Part shown: one piece after another, positions 6,986-15,262 of the stretch
Layout: every line of letters starts with the position of its first letter
Position numbering within the stretch: position 1 is the first letter of the stretch
From: DSBG01 sp049975365
Lineage (GTDB): Bacteria > Desulfobacterota > Desulfomonilia > UBA1062
DNA: 46,504 nt
Assembly: GCA_049975365.1 (NCBI GenBank)
Contig: JBNGDS010000017.1
Location: 1 to 46,504 of the forward strand
Reading direction: 5' to 3'
The notes under the pieces: generated by a model
What the model was told of the DNA's origin: nothing
The model's input: only the letters and a program-made list of their open reading frames with translations
Database searches by the model: none
Program-made: the position numbers and the translations under genes

Positions 6986-8425
6986 TCATGGTATCCTGAC
7001 AACCTTAAGACGCTGCTCTTCAGGGATATGGTCGCCGTGCACGCGCTCAACAACGATCATGATTTCACCCGGTCGCAGGAAGTGTCCCTTCTTCAGGAAA
7101 CCGATGCTGTCCTGAAGAGAGGCTTCACCCGCACTCACCGGGATGACCCCGTAGGAGAGATTCAGGTGTTCCAGGGTTGTACCATCCGAGCACAGAGCGA
7201 TAACCCAGCTTCCGGTCTTGAAACGGGAAATCCTTCTCGCAGTAGATCCAGTTGAACTCAGAGAGACGATGCACCTCCCCTTGACTGTCCGTGAAATATT
7301 TACTGCATCAAGGGAGAGGATATCCATCAGGTTCACGTTTCGTGCAGTAATCTCACGAACGAGCACTTCCGTCATACTCCAGCCGGATTTCAACCGTTCG
7401 CGTTGCCTCTCGGTTATACGTGCTATCCGCGTCATCATTTTCAGACTCTCCACAGGATACGTACCGATGGCGGTTTCTTCTGAGAGCATCACCGCATCAG
7501 TCCCGTCCAGTATTGCGTTCGCCACGTCCGTTGCTTCAGCCCGTGTCGGACGTATATTCCCGGTCATGCTCTCCAGCATCTGAGTTGCCGTGATAACTGG
7601 CTTTGCTGCAAGGTTAGCCTTGAAAATAAGCTCCTTCTGGGTCACCGGAACCCGCTCGATGGGTATCTCCACACCGAGATCTCCCCGTGCAATCATGATG
7701 CCGTCGGAGACATCAAGGATCTCATCGATGTTTTTAAGGGCTTCGGCTCTCTCAATCTTCGCGATCAGACAGACCGAATCAACACGCTTTCCGGCATGAT
7801 CCCTGACCATACGGATATCGTCTGCTGTCCTCACGAACGATATGCCGAACATCCGTATTCCATGCTGGAGAGCAAAATCCACAAGGTCGAGGTCCCGCTG
7901 GGTCACAGTTGCTATCGGAAGCTCGGCACCGGGAAGGTTGAGTCCTTTGCCCGACAGCAGCACCCCGCCTGTTATCACTGTACAGACCACATCATGGAGA
8001 TCAACCGTTCTTACCCTGAGCTGAATGAACCCATCGTTGAGAAAGATTCTGCTCCCGGGATGCACGCTCTTTGTCAGATAGGGAAACAGAACAGGGATGC
8101 GGGATGATGATCCCGTGACGTCCTGCGTCGTGAGCACAACTCGTTGCCCCTTCTTCAGGACACATGAGCCTCCCTCGATTGCACCGATGCGTATCTTGGG
8201 GCCGGGCAGGTCTGCCAGGATCGACACAGGAATGTCCAGCTCGTGTGAAATGCTTCTGATGGATTCAATGTCCTGCCGGCGCTGCGCAAGAGACCCATGG
8301 CTGAAGTTCAGCCGTGCGGTGTTCATGCCCGAGAGGACCAGTCGTTTCAGGATGGTTCTTGGACTGGATGAAGGCCCGATCGTACAGACTATCTTGGTTT
8401 TTTGTGCCGGATACGGTGAAGTCAT
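6986..8425 (-). CDS. pyk: Pyruvate kinase
   Basis: Transfers phosphate from phosphoenolpyruvate to ADP at the end of glycolysis. 479 residues, the usual length. Visible family motifs include KIVCTIGPSS, GMNTARLNFSHG, ILADLPGPKIR, the metal/substrate region LIAKIERAEAL and MIARGDLGVEIP, and the PROSITE-type TQMLESM and TRAEATDVANAILDGTDAVM. The C-terminal allosteric domain follows from about residue 350. It lies 68 nt after the RND pump on the same strand and may be the last gene of the long ilv-leu transcription unit, or may be separately transcribed. Confidence 0.97.
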   Translation of the reverse strand: MTSPYPAQKTKIVCTIGPSSSPRTILKRLVLSGMNTARLNFSHGSLAQRRQDIESIRSISHELDIPVSILADLPGPKIRIGAIEGGSCVLKKGQRVVLTTQDVTGSSSRIPVLFPYLTKSVHPGSRIFLNDGFIQLRVRTVDLHDVVCTVITGGVLLSGKGLNLPGAELPIATVTQRDLDLVDFALQHGIRMFGISFVRTADDIRMVRDHAGKRVDSVCLIAKIERAEALKNIDEILDVSDGIMIARGDLGVEIPIERVPVTQKELIFKANLAAKPVITATQMLESMTGNIRPTRAEATDVANAILDGTDAVMLSEETAIGTYPVESLKMMTRIARITERQRERLKSGWSMTEVLVREITARNVNLMDILSLDAVNISRTVKGRCIVSLSSTGSTARRISRFKTGSWVIALCSDGTTLEHLNLSYGVIPVSAGEASLQDSIGFLKKGHFLRPGEIMIVVERVHGDHIPEEQRLKVVRIP

Positions 8426-8493
8426 AGTCTCTAGAGTACGTCTGTGTGAAGAGAAGTCAATGCCGGACCACGATCCGTGTTGTGTTTACAGGG

Positions 8494-11400
8494 TTATTGA
8501 GACGGAGACTTCTTGCGGGCGAGCCGCATCTCCCTGAGCCACTCCATGTAGTAGAAGACGACAGGGATAAAGAACATGGTAAACAGGGTTGAGACGATGA
8601 TGCCACCGATGGTTGGCAGAGCGAGTGCCATTCTGAAACTCGCACCCGAACCCACGCTGACTGCCTGGGGAACCAATCCGCAGATGATGGCGATGTTCGT
8701 CATGATGATGGGCCTGAATTTCTCTCCGCAAGCCTTCCGTACAGCGGTGAGGATATCATCGCCGGCGGTGATGAAACTCATGGCCTGATCTATGATGAGA
8801 ATGGCACTGTTGACCACGATGCCAACGAGCATGACGATGGACATCATTGCCATCATGTTCATGGTGATGCCTGAGAAGAACAGGGCATAGAAGACCCCTG
8901 CAAGACCAAGGGGTATAGTAAGCAGGATGGTAAAGGGGTGGATCAGGGAGTTCAGGATCGCCGCCAGGAGCATGAAGGTAAGGATGGATGCGATCAGGAA
9001 TGCCTGTGATGTTGCCTCCCCTGCTTCCTGATTGATCTCGACATCTCCCGCGAACTCGATTTTGTAGCCTGGTTCCAGACTGAGGGATTCGAACTTCTTC
9101 TCGAGAATCTCCATGTTCTCGGTCAGCGAGAGTCTGCTGAAGAAGCTGGTAAGCGTGATCTTTCTCTGCTTGTCCTTTCTCTCTATGTTCGCCTCAGCCC
9201 GTGACGGGATGAACTGCCCAACCTGGCCGATGGGATTGAGGATTTCATCTTTCCCCAGTGGAGCCAGGATCGCACCGAGCAGATTTATGGATTTCGTGTA
9301 TTTTTCGTCGAGAGCCACATTGATATCGTATTCCTCCCCTTCTTCACGGAAGAGCGATGAATCGTCGCCCTCGATGGAGGCCCTCAGGACAGTACCCAGG
9401 AGTGCGTTGTTCGCTCCGTACACGCTGGACTTGAAGTCGTAGGGGACAAAGCGCATTTCCTTTCTGGGAGTCTTGTATGAGCTGATGATGCTCTGGTAGT
9501 TGCCGGTATCGTACATGACCTGTTTGACTTCTTCGGAGAGTGTGACCAGCGTGGTGTAGTCAGGCCCGAAGAGATCGACATCCATATCTCCCTCGTTTCC
9601 GTGGCTTCTTCCTGCAATCACGCTGAAATCGAGGTCCGGGATGGTGCACAACGGTTCCACGAGACTTTCCGCCACCTCTTTGTCGCTCCTTACCCTGTCA
9701 ACCGCATCCACAAGTCTGATGTTCACGGAAAGGTTGTGCAGCCCCTTGTTCTTTCCCCCGATGGTGGATGAATAGTCTTTCAGTTCCGGGATGTCTGCGA
9801 CAAATTCCTCGATCCTCTCTATGACACCCATGCTCCGCTCTATGGACGTATCCTGAGGAAGTTCGGCCTCAACGAATATCTCTGAACTGTCAGAGGAAGG
9901 GAATGGTTCCCCGCCCACATATTTCATCAGGTAGATCGAAGAGATGAATGCGATCAGAGTGAGCACCACGGTGAGTTTCCTCCACCTCAAGGAAACATCC
10001 AGCATCCTCAGATACTCCCGTTTGACCGTCTCCATCCAGCGGGAAAAGAACATGAGGTGCCTGCCGATTGTTCCCCACCCCTGTTCGATGTTTTCACTAT
10101 TCCGCATGGCGTACGATGACAGCATTGGTGTCAGTGAGAAGGATGCGAGAATGGAGAATACCGTTGCAGCCACTACCGTGATCCCGAAAGGAAAGAAGAC
10201 CTGGCCGAAGACCCCCTTCATGAAGGCAATGGGAATGAACACCACGATGTTGGTCCCAGCTGCTGCGATTACGGCGACTGCGACCTCCATGGTTCCCCGT
10301 GCTGCACCTTCCTGTGGATCATCGTGCCCCAGCATGTGCTTGTGGATATTCTCGATGATCACGATGGCGTTTGCTACCAGTGCTCCTATGGATACACCCA
10401 GCGCCATGAGCGTAACAATGTTCAGGGTGAAACCAAAAAACTGCATGATCAGGAACGAGGAGATGATGGACGTGGGTATGACCACTGATGCGACCAGTGC
10501 TATCCTGATGTCTCCCAGAAACAGGAAGAGAACCAGCGTGGTGAGGAGAACGCCCAGAAAAATGCTGGACAGGGCATCTCTGATGGACTCCCTGATGAAT
10601 GTGCTCGAATCCTTCGCAAGTTCGATATTGAGACCAGAAAGGAGGTCTGTCTTCACCTCCTCGAATACGTTATACACACCATCTACTGTCTGTACCACGT
10701 TGCTGTCAGTCTGCTTGAAAATATTCAGCATGACTGCTTCCTGTCCCTTGAACATGGCGGCAGAGGTGATATCTTCGAACCCGTCCGTAACCGTGGCAAC
10801 GTCTCTCAATCGGATGATCCCCACATCCTCGATGGCAATGTGCATGTTTTCGATCTGCTCGATGGTTTCGAACTGACCCTTGAGCCGCACCCCGATCTCG
10901 AATGTTCCACTGTCAATCGACCCTGCTGGGATATCGAGATTCTCTGTGCGGATCGCACGTATTACATCGAGAAGAGAAAGCCGGTAGTTCATCAACTTTG
11001 GCAGATCGACCCGCACGTTGATCTGGCGCTGCTTTCCACCTACCACATCAACACTCGCAACGCCGTACACCTGGGAGAATCTATCCTTCAGGAGAGTGTC
11101 AGCATACTGGTAGATATCCTGAAGGGGTATGGTATCGCTGAACAGGGCGATGCTCACCGTCGGCTCGTCAAAGGGATCAAATTTTTCAATGATGGGCCTG
11201 TCCGCATCATCCGGGAGATCTTTCGATATTGCCTCGACCTTGTCCTTCACCTCCAGGGACTTGATGTCGATGTCGACACCATACTCGAATTCGATGATGG
11301 TCAGCGCAAAGTTTTCATAGACACTGGACCAGATGTGCTTGATGTCACTGATATTCGATACTGCATCCTCAACTTTTTTCACGATCTGGCTTTCGATTTC

Positions 11401-11571
11401 TTCAGGTGCAGCCCCCTCGTACACCTGTGTGACAAGCACGATGGGGAGTTCCACGTCAGGGAACAGATCGACATTCAGTCTCTGGTAGGAGATCAGTCCG
11501 AGTACCACGAAGACAGACACGATCATGGTGGTCGTCACTGGTCTGCTGATGAATGTCCGGATGAGGTTCAT
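8494..11571 (-). CDS. RND-family inner-membrane transporter (AcrB/HAE1-like) lacking the TM4 Asp
   Basis: 1025 residues with the full RND plan: TM1 (TTTMIVSVFVVLGLISYQRL), periplasmic porter domain, TM2-6, second periplasmic domain, TM7-12. Periplasmic motifs such as EGAAPEEIESQIVKKVEDAV are typical of hydrophobe/amphiphile efflux pumps. In canonical members TM4 carries VDD or VDN, whose Asp (D407 of AcrB) drives proton coupling; here the segment reads IGALVANAIVIIENI, with Ala400-Asn401 (codon GCA at 10372-10374). In TM10 the AcrB Lys940 position is Val (GIVVNSAILIID). It lies 24 nt after its adaptor gene and has an AGGA ribosome binding site. The gene is intact, so the substitution is probably functional rather than decay. 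No TolC-type gene is nearby. Confidence 0.92.
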   Translation of the reverse strand: MNLIRTFISRPVTTTMIVSVFVVLGLISYQRLNVDLFPDVELPIVLVTQVYEGAAPEEIESQIVKKVEDAVSNISDIKHIWSSVYENFALTIIEFEYGVDIDIKSLEVKDKVEAISKDLPDDADRPIIEKFDPFDEPTVSIALFSDTIPLQDIYQYADTLLKDRFSQVYGVASVDVVGGKQRQINVRVDLPKLMNYRLSLLDVIRAIRTENLDIPAGSIDSGTFEIGVRLKGQFETIEQIENMHIAIEDVGIIRLRDVATVTDGFEDITSAAMFKGQEAVMLNIFKQTDSNVVQTVDGVYNVFEEVKTDLLSGLNIELAKDSSTFIRESIRDALSSIFLGVLLTTLVLFLFLGDIRIALVASVVIPTSIISSFLIMQFFGFTLNIVTLMALGVSIGALVANAIVIIENIHKHMLGHDDPQEGAARGTMEVAVAVIAAAGTNIVVFIPIAFMKGVFGQVFFPFGITVVAATVFSILASFSLTPMLSSYAMRNSENIEQGWGTIGRHLMFFSRWMETVKREYLRMLDVSLRWRKLTVVLTLIAFISSIYLMKYVGGEPFPSSDSSEIFVEAELPQDTSIERSMGVIERIEEFVADIPELKDYSSTIGGKNKGLHNLSVNIRLVDAVDRVRSDKEVAESLVEPLCTIPDLDFSVIAGRSHGNEGDMDVDLFGPDYTTLVTLSEEVKQVMYDTGNYQSIISSYKTPRKEMRFVPYDFKSSVYGANNALLGTVLRASIEGDDSSLFREEGEEYDINVALDEKYTKSINLLGAILAPLGKDEILNPIGQVGQFIPSRAEANIERKDKQRKITLTSFFSRLSLTENMEILEKKFESLSLEPGYKIEFAGDVEINQEAGEATSQAFLIASILTFMLLAAILNSLIHPFTILLTIPLGLAGVFYALFFSGITMNMMAMMSIVMLVGIVVNSAILIIDQAMSFITAGDDILTAVRKACGEKFRPIIMTNIAIICGLVPQAVSVGSGASFRMALALPTIGGIIVSTLFTMFFIPVVFYYMEWLREMRLARKKSPSQ

Positions 11572-11595
11572 CTGTCTTCCTGCTTCTGCGGTTCT

Positions 11596-12648
11596 CTAGA
11601 AGGTGACCTTGGTGTTATCGCTGAGCCTGTTGAACCCGCTTACGACCACGGTATCACTCTGGTTGGCACCAGAGAGAATCCGCACGGACTCATCGTTCAT
11701 CCCCGAGATCTCCACTGGTGCCTTTGCGACACGATCGTCTTTGACGAGGTAGACATAATACGAACCGTCAATATCCTGCTGGAGCGCCCTCAGATCCGTG
11801 TAGATGGCCTCGGGATCGTTGATCACCTCTATCCGGGCAGTGGTATAGGTTCCGATCTTAAGGATATTCCCGCTGTTATCCGACTCCATCTCAATCCGGA
11901 ACAGACCGGTCTTTGGATTGGCGTTCAGGGAGACTTTCGTGACGGTTCCCATGCTCACCCGAGTTACGTCGGAACCGTTTGCAAGCACACGCTGGCCCGT
12001 CTGGATGCATCTGATATCGGATTCGCTCACCTCTGCAACGAGCCGGACCCGGTCAACGCGGGCGACTACTGCCACGGGTTTCATCGGGGTGATGAGTTCA
12101 CCTTCCCTGGCATTCAGATCAAGGATGATGCCATCGATGGAACTCGACAGCGAGACGGTTTCAATAACGCTCTCCAGGTTCGCCCTGTCTACATCGAGCT
12201 TCATCTTGATTTCATCGAGCTGGCTCTGGGATACCGCTCCCGAGTCTCTCAGCTCGAGCATCCTGTTGTAATTTTTGAGTGTGGTCTCGTAGACGGCCTT
12301 GAGCTGCCGATACTGCGCCGAACTCTTCGGATCTTCCTTGTCGAGACTGATGATGATCTCATTGGCCTTGACCATATCCCCGACCTGGTGATGAACCTTG
12401 AGAATCTTCGCAGCTGCCGGGGTGGCAATTTCGGACTGGGTGAGCCCCAGAACCATCGCATTCACCCTGCAATAGAGGCGAAAATCACCCTTGTTCACAG
12501 CGCTGATCTCGACCGGTATCCCGTTGGTCTTGTAGTATTGTTCGATTCCGATCGCGTCTTTACTGGAGAGCGACTTGATGACCTGTATCCTGAGCAGTAC
12601 GGCAACGACTGCAACGAGTATCAGACCGATATAGATGAACTTTCTCAT
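11596..12648 (-). CDS. RND periplasmic adaptor (membrane fusion protein)
   Basis: 350 residues. An N-terminal membrane helix (YIGLILVAVVAVLLRIQVI) is followed by the split lipoyl/barrel-sandwich domain (AAAKILKVHHQVGDMVKA, then GIILDLNAREGELITPMKP), a predicted coiled-coil hairpin between them (about residues 105-155, LKAVYETTLKNYNRMLELR), and beta-barrel and membrane-proximal domains. It links the inner-membrane RND pump to an outer-membrane channel. Its ATG overlaps the stop of the preceding 80-residue gene (ATGA), and the pump follows after 24 nt, so the three are translationally linked. Confidence 0.92.
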   Translation of the reverse strand: MRKFIYIGLILVAVVAVLLRIQVIKSLSSKDAIGIEQYYKTNGIPVEISAVNKGDFRLYCRVNAMVLGLTQSEIATPAAAKILKVHHQVGDMVKANEIIISLDKEDPKSSAQYRQLKAVYETTLKNYNRMLELRDSGAVSQSQLDEIKMKLDVDRANLESVIETVSLSSSIDGIILDLNAREGELITPMKPVAVVARVDRVRLVAEVSESDIRCIQTGQRVLANGSDVTRVSMGTVTKVSLNANPKTGLFRIEMESDNSGNILKIGTYTTARIEVINDPEAIYTDLRALQQDIDGSYYVYLVKDDRVAKAPVEISGMNDESVRILSGANQSDTVVVSGFNRLSDNTKVTF

Positions 12649-12887
12649 GGTTTATTCCAAAGATTTTTTTCAGTGATCTTCATGTCATCTGACAGATTCC
12701 ACTCCTTCTCAAACATCACATCAAAGCACGCCCTGCAATGGCTTGTCAATGCCATAGTTTCTTCATGGAGACAGCGTGAATTCGCCCCAAAGACAGCCCT
12801 GAGAAAGCCGTGGAAGAGGCAAGAACCCTGAAGACAGTATTTCAGCACCAGACTCATGGAACTTTCAGAAAAAGACTGATCTTCCAT
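12645..12887 (-). CDS. Small Cys-rich protein translationally coupled to ecfT and the RND adaptor
   Basis: 80 residues, unrecognised. The start is inferred from the TGATG junction with ecfT at 12887-12889 (one-base overlap), and the stop overlaps the adaptor start by 4 nt (ATGA). A gene fitting exactly between two overlaps is likely real. Five cysteines occur in three clusters (YCLQGSC, SRCLHEE, SHCRACF) with nearby His, which suggests metal or Fe-S binding, followed by an acidic C-terminal stretch (EKEWNLSDDMKITEKN). No signal peptide or membrane helix is evident. An internal ATG at 12857 is an alternative start with a weaker GAAAG site. Confidence 0.65.
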   Translation of the reverse strand: MEDQSFSESSMSLVLKYCLQGSCLFHGFLRAVFGANSRCLHEETMALTSHCRACFDVMFEKEWNLSDDMKITEKNLWNKP

Positions 12888-13663
12888 CAAAGCCAGATCA
12901 TCGCGACGAGGAAGATGGAACCTGAACACAGGACGATGATATCAGAAGAACGTGCCCGGATCAGCTTCATCCTTGTGCGGGAAATGCCAGGAGAGTATCC
13001 ACGAAGTGTGAGTGCAATTGCGAGGTCATCCGCTCTGCGGAATACACCATGAAGCAACGGGACCAGAACCGGCACCAGGGATCGAACCTTCGTAATGAGG
13101 CCGCCGGACTCGAGGTCAATTCCCCGTGCCTTCTGCGCCTTGATGATACGATCCGTCTCTTCGAACAATGTCGGGATGAATCTGATGGCAAGCATGACAA
13201 GAAGTGCAATCTCGTCGATGGGGACCTTCAGGTGTTTCAACGGCTTCATATACCACTCCAGTGCCCAGACAAGGTCGAGTGGTGATGTGGTAAGTGTGGT
13301 CAATGTGGAGAGCCAGATTGCGAATACGAGTTGAAAACCCACACGAAGGCCGCCGATAAGTCCCTGCCTGGTTGCATGGGGAAGCCATGCAAGATGGTCG
13401 CCCGGGGTCATGAAAAGATGGAGCACTGCAGTAAACAGGAAGAGCCAGAGAAACGGGCTCAATCCTGTTACAAGCATTTTGCCGGGAATGTTCGCTCTTC
13501 TGGTGAGTGCGATGCATACGAGGAAGAACACGACAAGTCCGTAGGGGGTGTCCAGCTGAAATGCGCTTCCGATCCCCAATCCCATGAGAAAGAGCTTTAC
13601 TCTTGGATCCAGACAGTGGACAGCTGAATCACCTGGCAGATAGTGTCCGAGTGTTACCTTCAC
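12887..13663 (-). CDS. ecfT: Energy-coupling factor transporter transmembrane protein EcfT (CbiQ family)
   Basis: 258 residues with about five membrane helices. The T-component of ECF transporters couples ATPase subunits to substrate-binding S-components for vitamins or metal ions. Start is GTG at 13663 with AGGA 7 nt upstream. Family hallmarks are LDPRVKLF near the N-terminus and the two Ala-Arg-Gly-type coupling motifs, AQKARGID and ALTLRGYSPG, which contact the ATPases. No EcfA ATPase or S-component gene is in the window. It lies 30 nt after the Asd homologue and overlaps the next small gene by one base, so it is part of the long operon. Confidence 0.9.
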   Translation of the reverse strand: MKVTLGHYLPGDSAVHCLDPRVKLFLMGLGIGSAFQLDTPYGLVVFFLVCIALTRRANIPGKMLVTGLSPFLWLFLFTAVLHLFMTPGDHLAWLPHATRQGLIGGLRVGFQLVFAIWLSTLTTLTTSPLDLVWALEWYMKPLKHLKVPIDEIALLVMLAIRFIPTLFEETDRIIKAQKARGIDLESGGLITKVRSLVPVLVPLLHGVFRRADDLAIALTLRGYSPGISRTRMKLIRARSSDIIVLCSGSIFLVAMIWL

Positions 13664-13693
13664 GGCAGGTCCTGTGTTCCGGGCCTCTCGACT

Positions 13694-14707
13694 TCAGAGA
13701 GAGTTTCCCACAAGGTGTTCCAGGATTTGAACTGCATTCAATGCAGAACCCTTCCTGAGATTGTCACACACGATCCACAGGGCCAGCCCGTTATCGAACG
13801 AGAAGTCTTCCCGGATGCGGCCGACGAGACACTCATCTCTGCCAGTGGCATCCAGTGCAGTCGGGTAGAGATCTCGCGCCGGGTCATCCTGTACGACGAG
13901 GCCCGGGATGGAATTCAGCATGGTCCTCACCTCTTCAGGTGATATCTTGCGCACAGTCTCAAGGGACACCGACTCAGAGTGGGAGTAGAATACCGGGACC
14001 CGCACGTTGGTGGCACTCATGCGTATTGAGTCGTCGCCAAGGACCTTCTTGGTCTCTCTGATCAGCGTGATCTCACTGTTCGTGTAGTCACTGGTTGTGA
14101 AGCTCTCCACGTGCGGCAGCGTATTGAATGCAATCTGGCGCGGGTAGACCTCTGTCTTCACCTCCCTGAAGGTGAACAGATTCCTGATCTGTTCCGTAAG
14201 TTCATCCATGGCCTTGGGACCGCTTTCCGATACAGCCTGGTATGTAGATACCAGGATTCTCTTGATTCGGGCTGCTTTGTGAATCGGATAGAGTGCAAGT
14301 GCTAGCTGGATGGTGAGGCTTCCCGGGGATGCAATGATCCCTGCATGGGTATTCAGGAGACCTGCGTTGATTTCAGGCACAACGAGTGGCACCGTGTCCT
14401 TTAGAGAGAACTCTGAACTGCAGTCAATCACCGTGCACCCTTGAAGGACGGCCTTTGGTGCGAATTCATGGCATGCAGCTCTGTCTGTCGTAAAGAATGC
14501 AACATCGACTCCTGACAGGGATTCCTCATTGAGCATCTTCACCCTGAGATCGGTGGATGCAAACTCGACAGACCTGCCGGCAGACCGTGGTGTTCCCAGG
14601 GGAACAACTTCCTTGACCGGGAATTTCCGTTCCTCGAGGATCTTGATGATCTCTTCTCCCGTGGAGCTGATCGGCTCTATGACTGCAATTCGGTATTCTC
14701 TGGTCAT
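13694..14707 (-). CDS. Aspartate-semialdehyde dehydrogenase homologue lacking the catalytic cysteine
   Basis: 337 residues, full length for the Asd family. Conserved segments include IDCSSEFSLKDTVPLVVPE, STYQAVSESGPKAMDEL, FNTLPHVE and the active-site His region RVPVFYSHSESVS. In active Asd the nucleophile lies in NPNCSTIQ; here the segment reads SPGSLTIQ, with Ser130 (AGC, complement of 14318-14320) in place of Cys. The N-terminal dinucleotide motif is also degenerate (AVIEPISSTGEE instead of GATGxVG). E. coli Usg-1 is a known non-canonical paralogue of this family, so a non-dehydrogenase role is plausible. It sits 60 nt after leuD in the ilv-leu operon, where canonical asd often lies in related bacteria. 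Another Asd elsewhere in the genome is likely needed for lysine and threonine synthesis. Confidence 0.88.
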   Translation of the reverse strand: MTREYRIAVIEPISSTGEEIIKILEERKFPVKEVVPLGTPRSAGRSVEFASTDLRVKMLNEESLSGVDVAFFTTDRAACHEFAPKAVLQGCTVIDCSSEFSLKDTVPLVVPEINAGLLNTHAGIIASPGSLTIQLALALYPIHKAARIKRILVSTYQAVSESGPKAMDELTEQIRNLFTFREVKTEVYPRQIAFNTLPHVESFTTSDYTNSEITLIRETKKVLGDDSIRMSATNVRVPVFYSHSESVSLETVRKISPEEVRTMLNSIPGLVVQDDPARDLYPTALDATGRDECLVGRIREDFSFDNGLALWIVCDNLRKGSALNAVQILEHLVGNSL

Positions 14708-14767
14708 CCTCAGCTACCTGTTCTCTGTCGATGTATCCTCACCGCTGTGCGAAGACGTCATGTGGGG

Positions 14768-15262
14768 TTATATGCTCCCCCTCCTTTTTATGTGCTCGAT
14801 CAATCCACCATCTTGAATCAGCTGCTGCATGAACGACGGTATGGGTTTTGATGAGAATTCCTTTCGTGTACTCAAATTTCTGATAATGCCACTATCTGCA
14901 TCAACTTCCACTGTATCACCCTGGTTGATCGCCTCAGCTGCTTCGTCAGATTCAAAGATGGGGAGGCCCATGTTGAAACTGTTCCTGAAGAAAATCCTGG
15001 CAAAGCTTGATGCAATCACGCAGCTTACTCCACAGGCCTTTATGGCGATCGGTGCATGCTCGCGCGAGGAACCACAGCCGAAATTCTTTCCCGCAACAAT
15101 GATATCTCCAGGCTGCACGTTCGAAGGGAATGATGGATCGGCATCCTCCATGCAGTGATTCTTGAGTTCCTCAGGATCGGAGGTTGTGAGATAGCGGGCA
15201 GGAATAATGGCATCCGTATCGATATCATCACCGAAGACAAATGCGCTGCCCTTGAATATCAT
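14768..15262 (-). CDS. leuD: 3-isopropylmalate dehydratase small subunit
   Basis: 164 residues. With LeuC it isomerises 2-isopropylmalate to 3-isopropylmalate in leucine synthesis. Swivel-domain motifs are clear: DIDTDAIIPARYL, GKNFGCGSSREHAP, and RIFFRNSFNMGLP. This is the short form that accompanies the 420-aa LeuC type, rather than the 200-aa enterobacterial form. The start overlaps the leuC stop by 4 nt, indicating translational coupling. Confidence 0.97.
   Translation of the reverse strand: MIFKGSAFVFGDDIDTDAIIPARYLTTSDPEELKNHCMEDADPSFPSNVQPGDIIVAGKNFGCGSSREHAPIAIKACGVSCVIASSFARIFFRNSFNMGLPIFESDEAAEAINQGDTVEVDADSGIIRNLSTRKEFSSKPIPSFMQQLIQDGGLIEHIKRRGSI

Noticed and set aside
10840..12831. 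Long plus-strand open frame of 663 codons opposite the RND pump and adaptor
   Set aside because: It is the antisense of clearly homologous RND genes, has a low-complexity His/Asp-rich translation and no family similarity.
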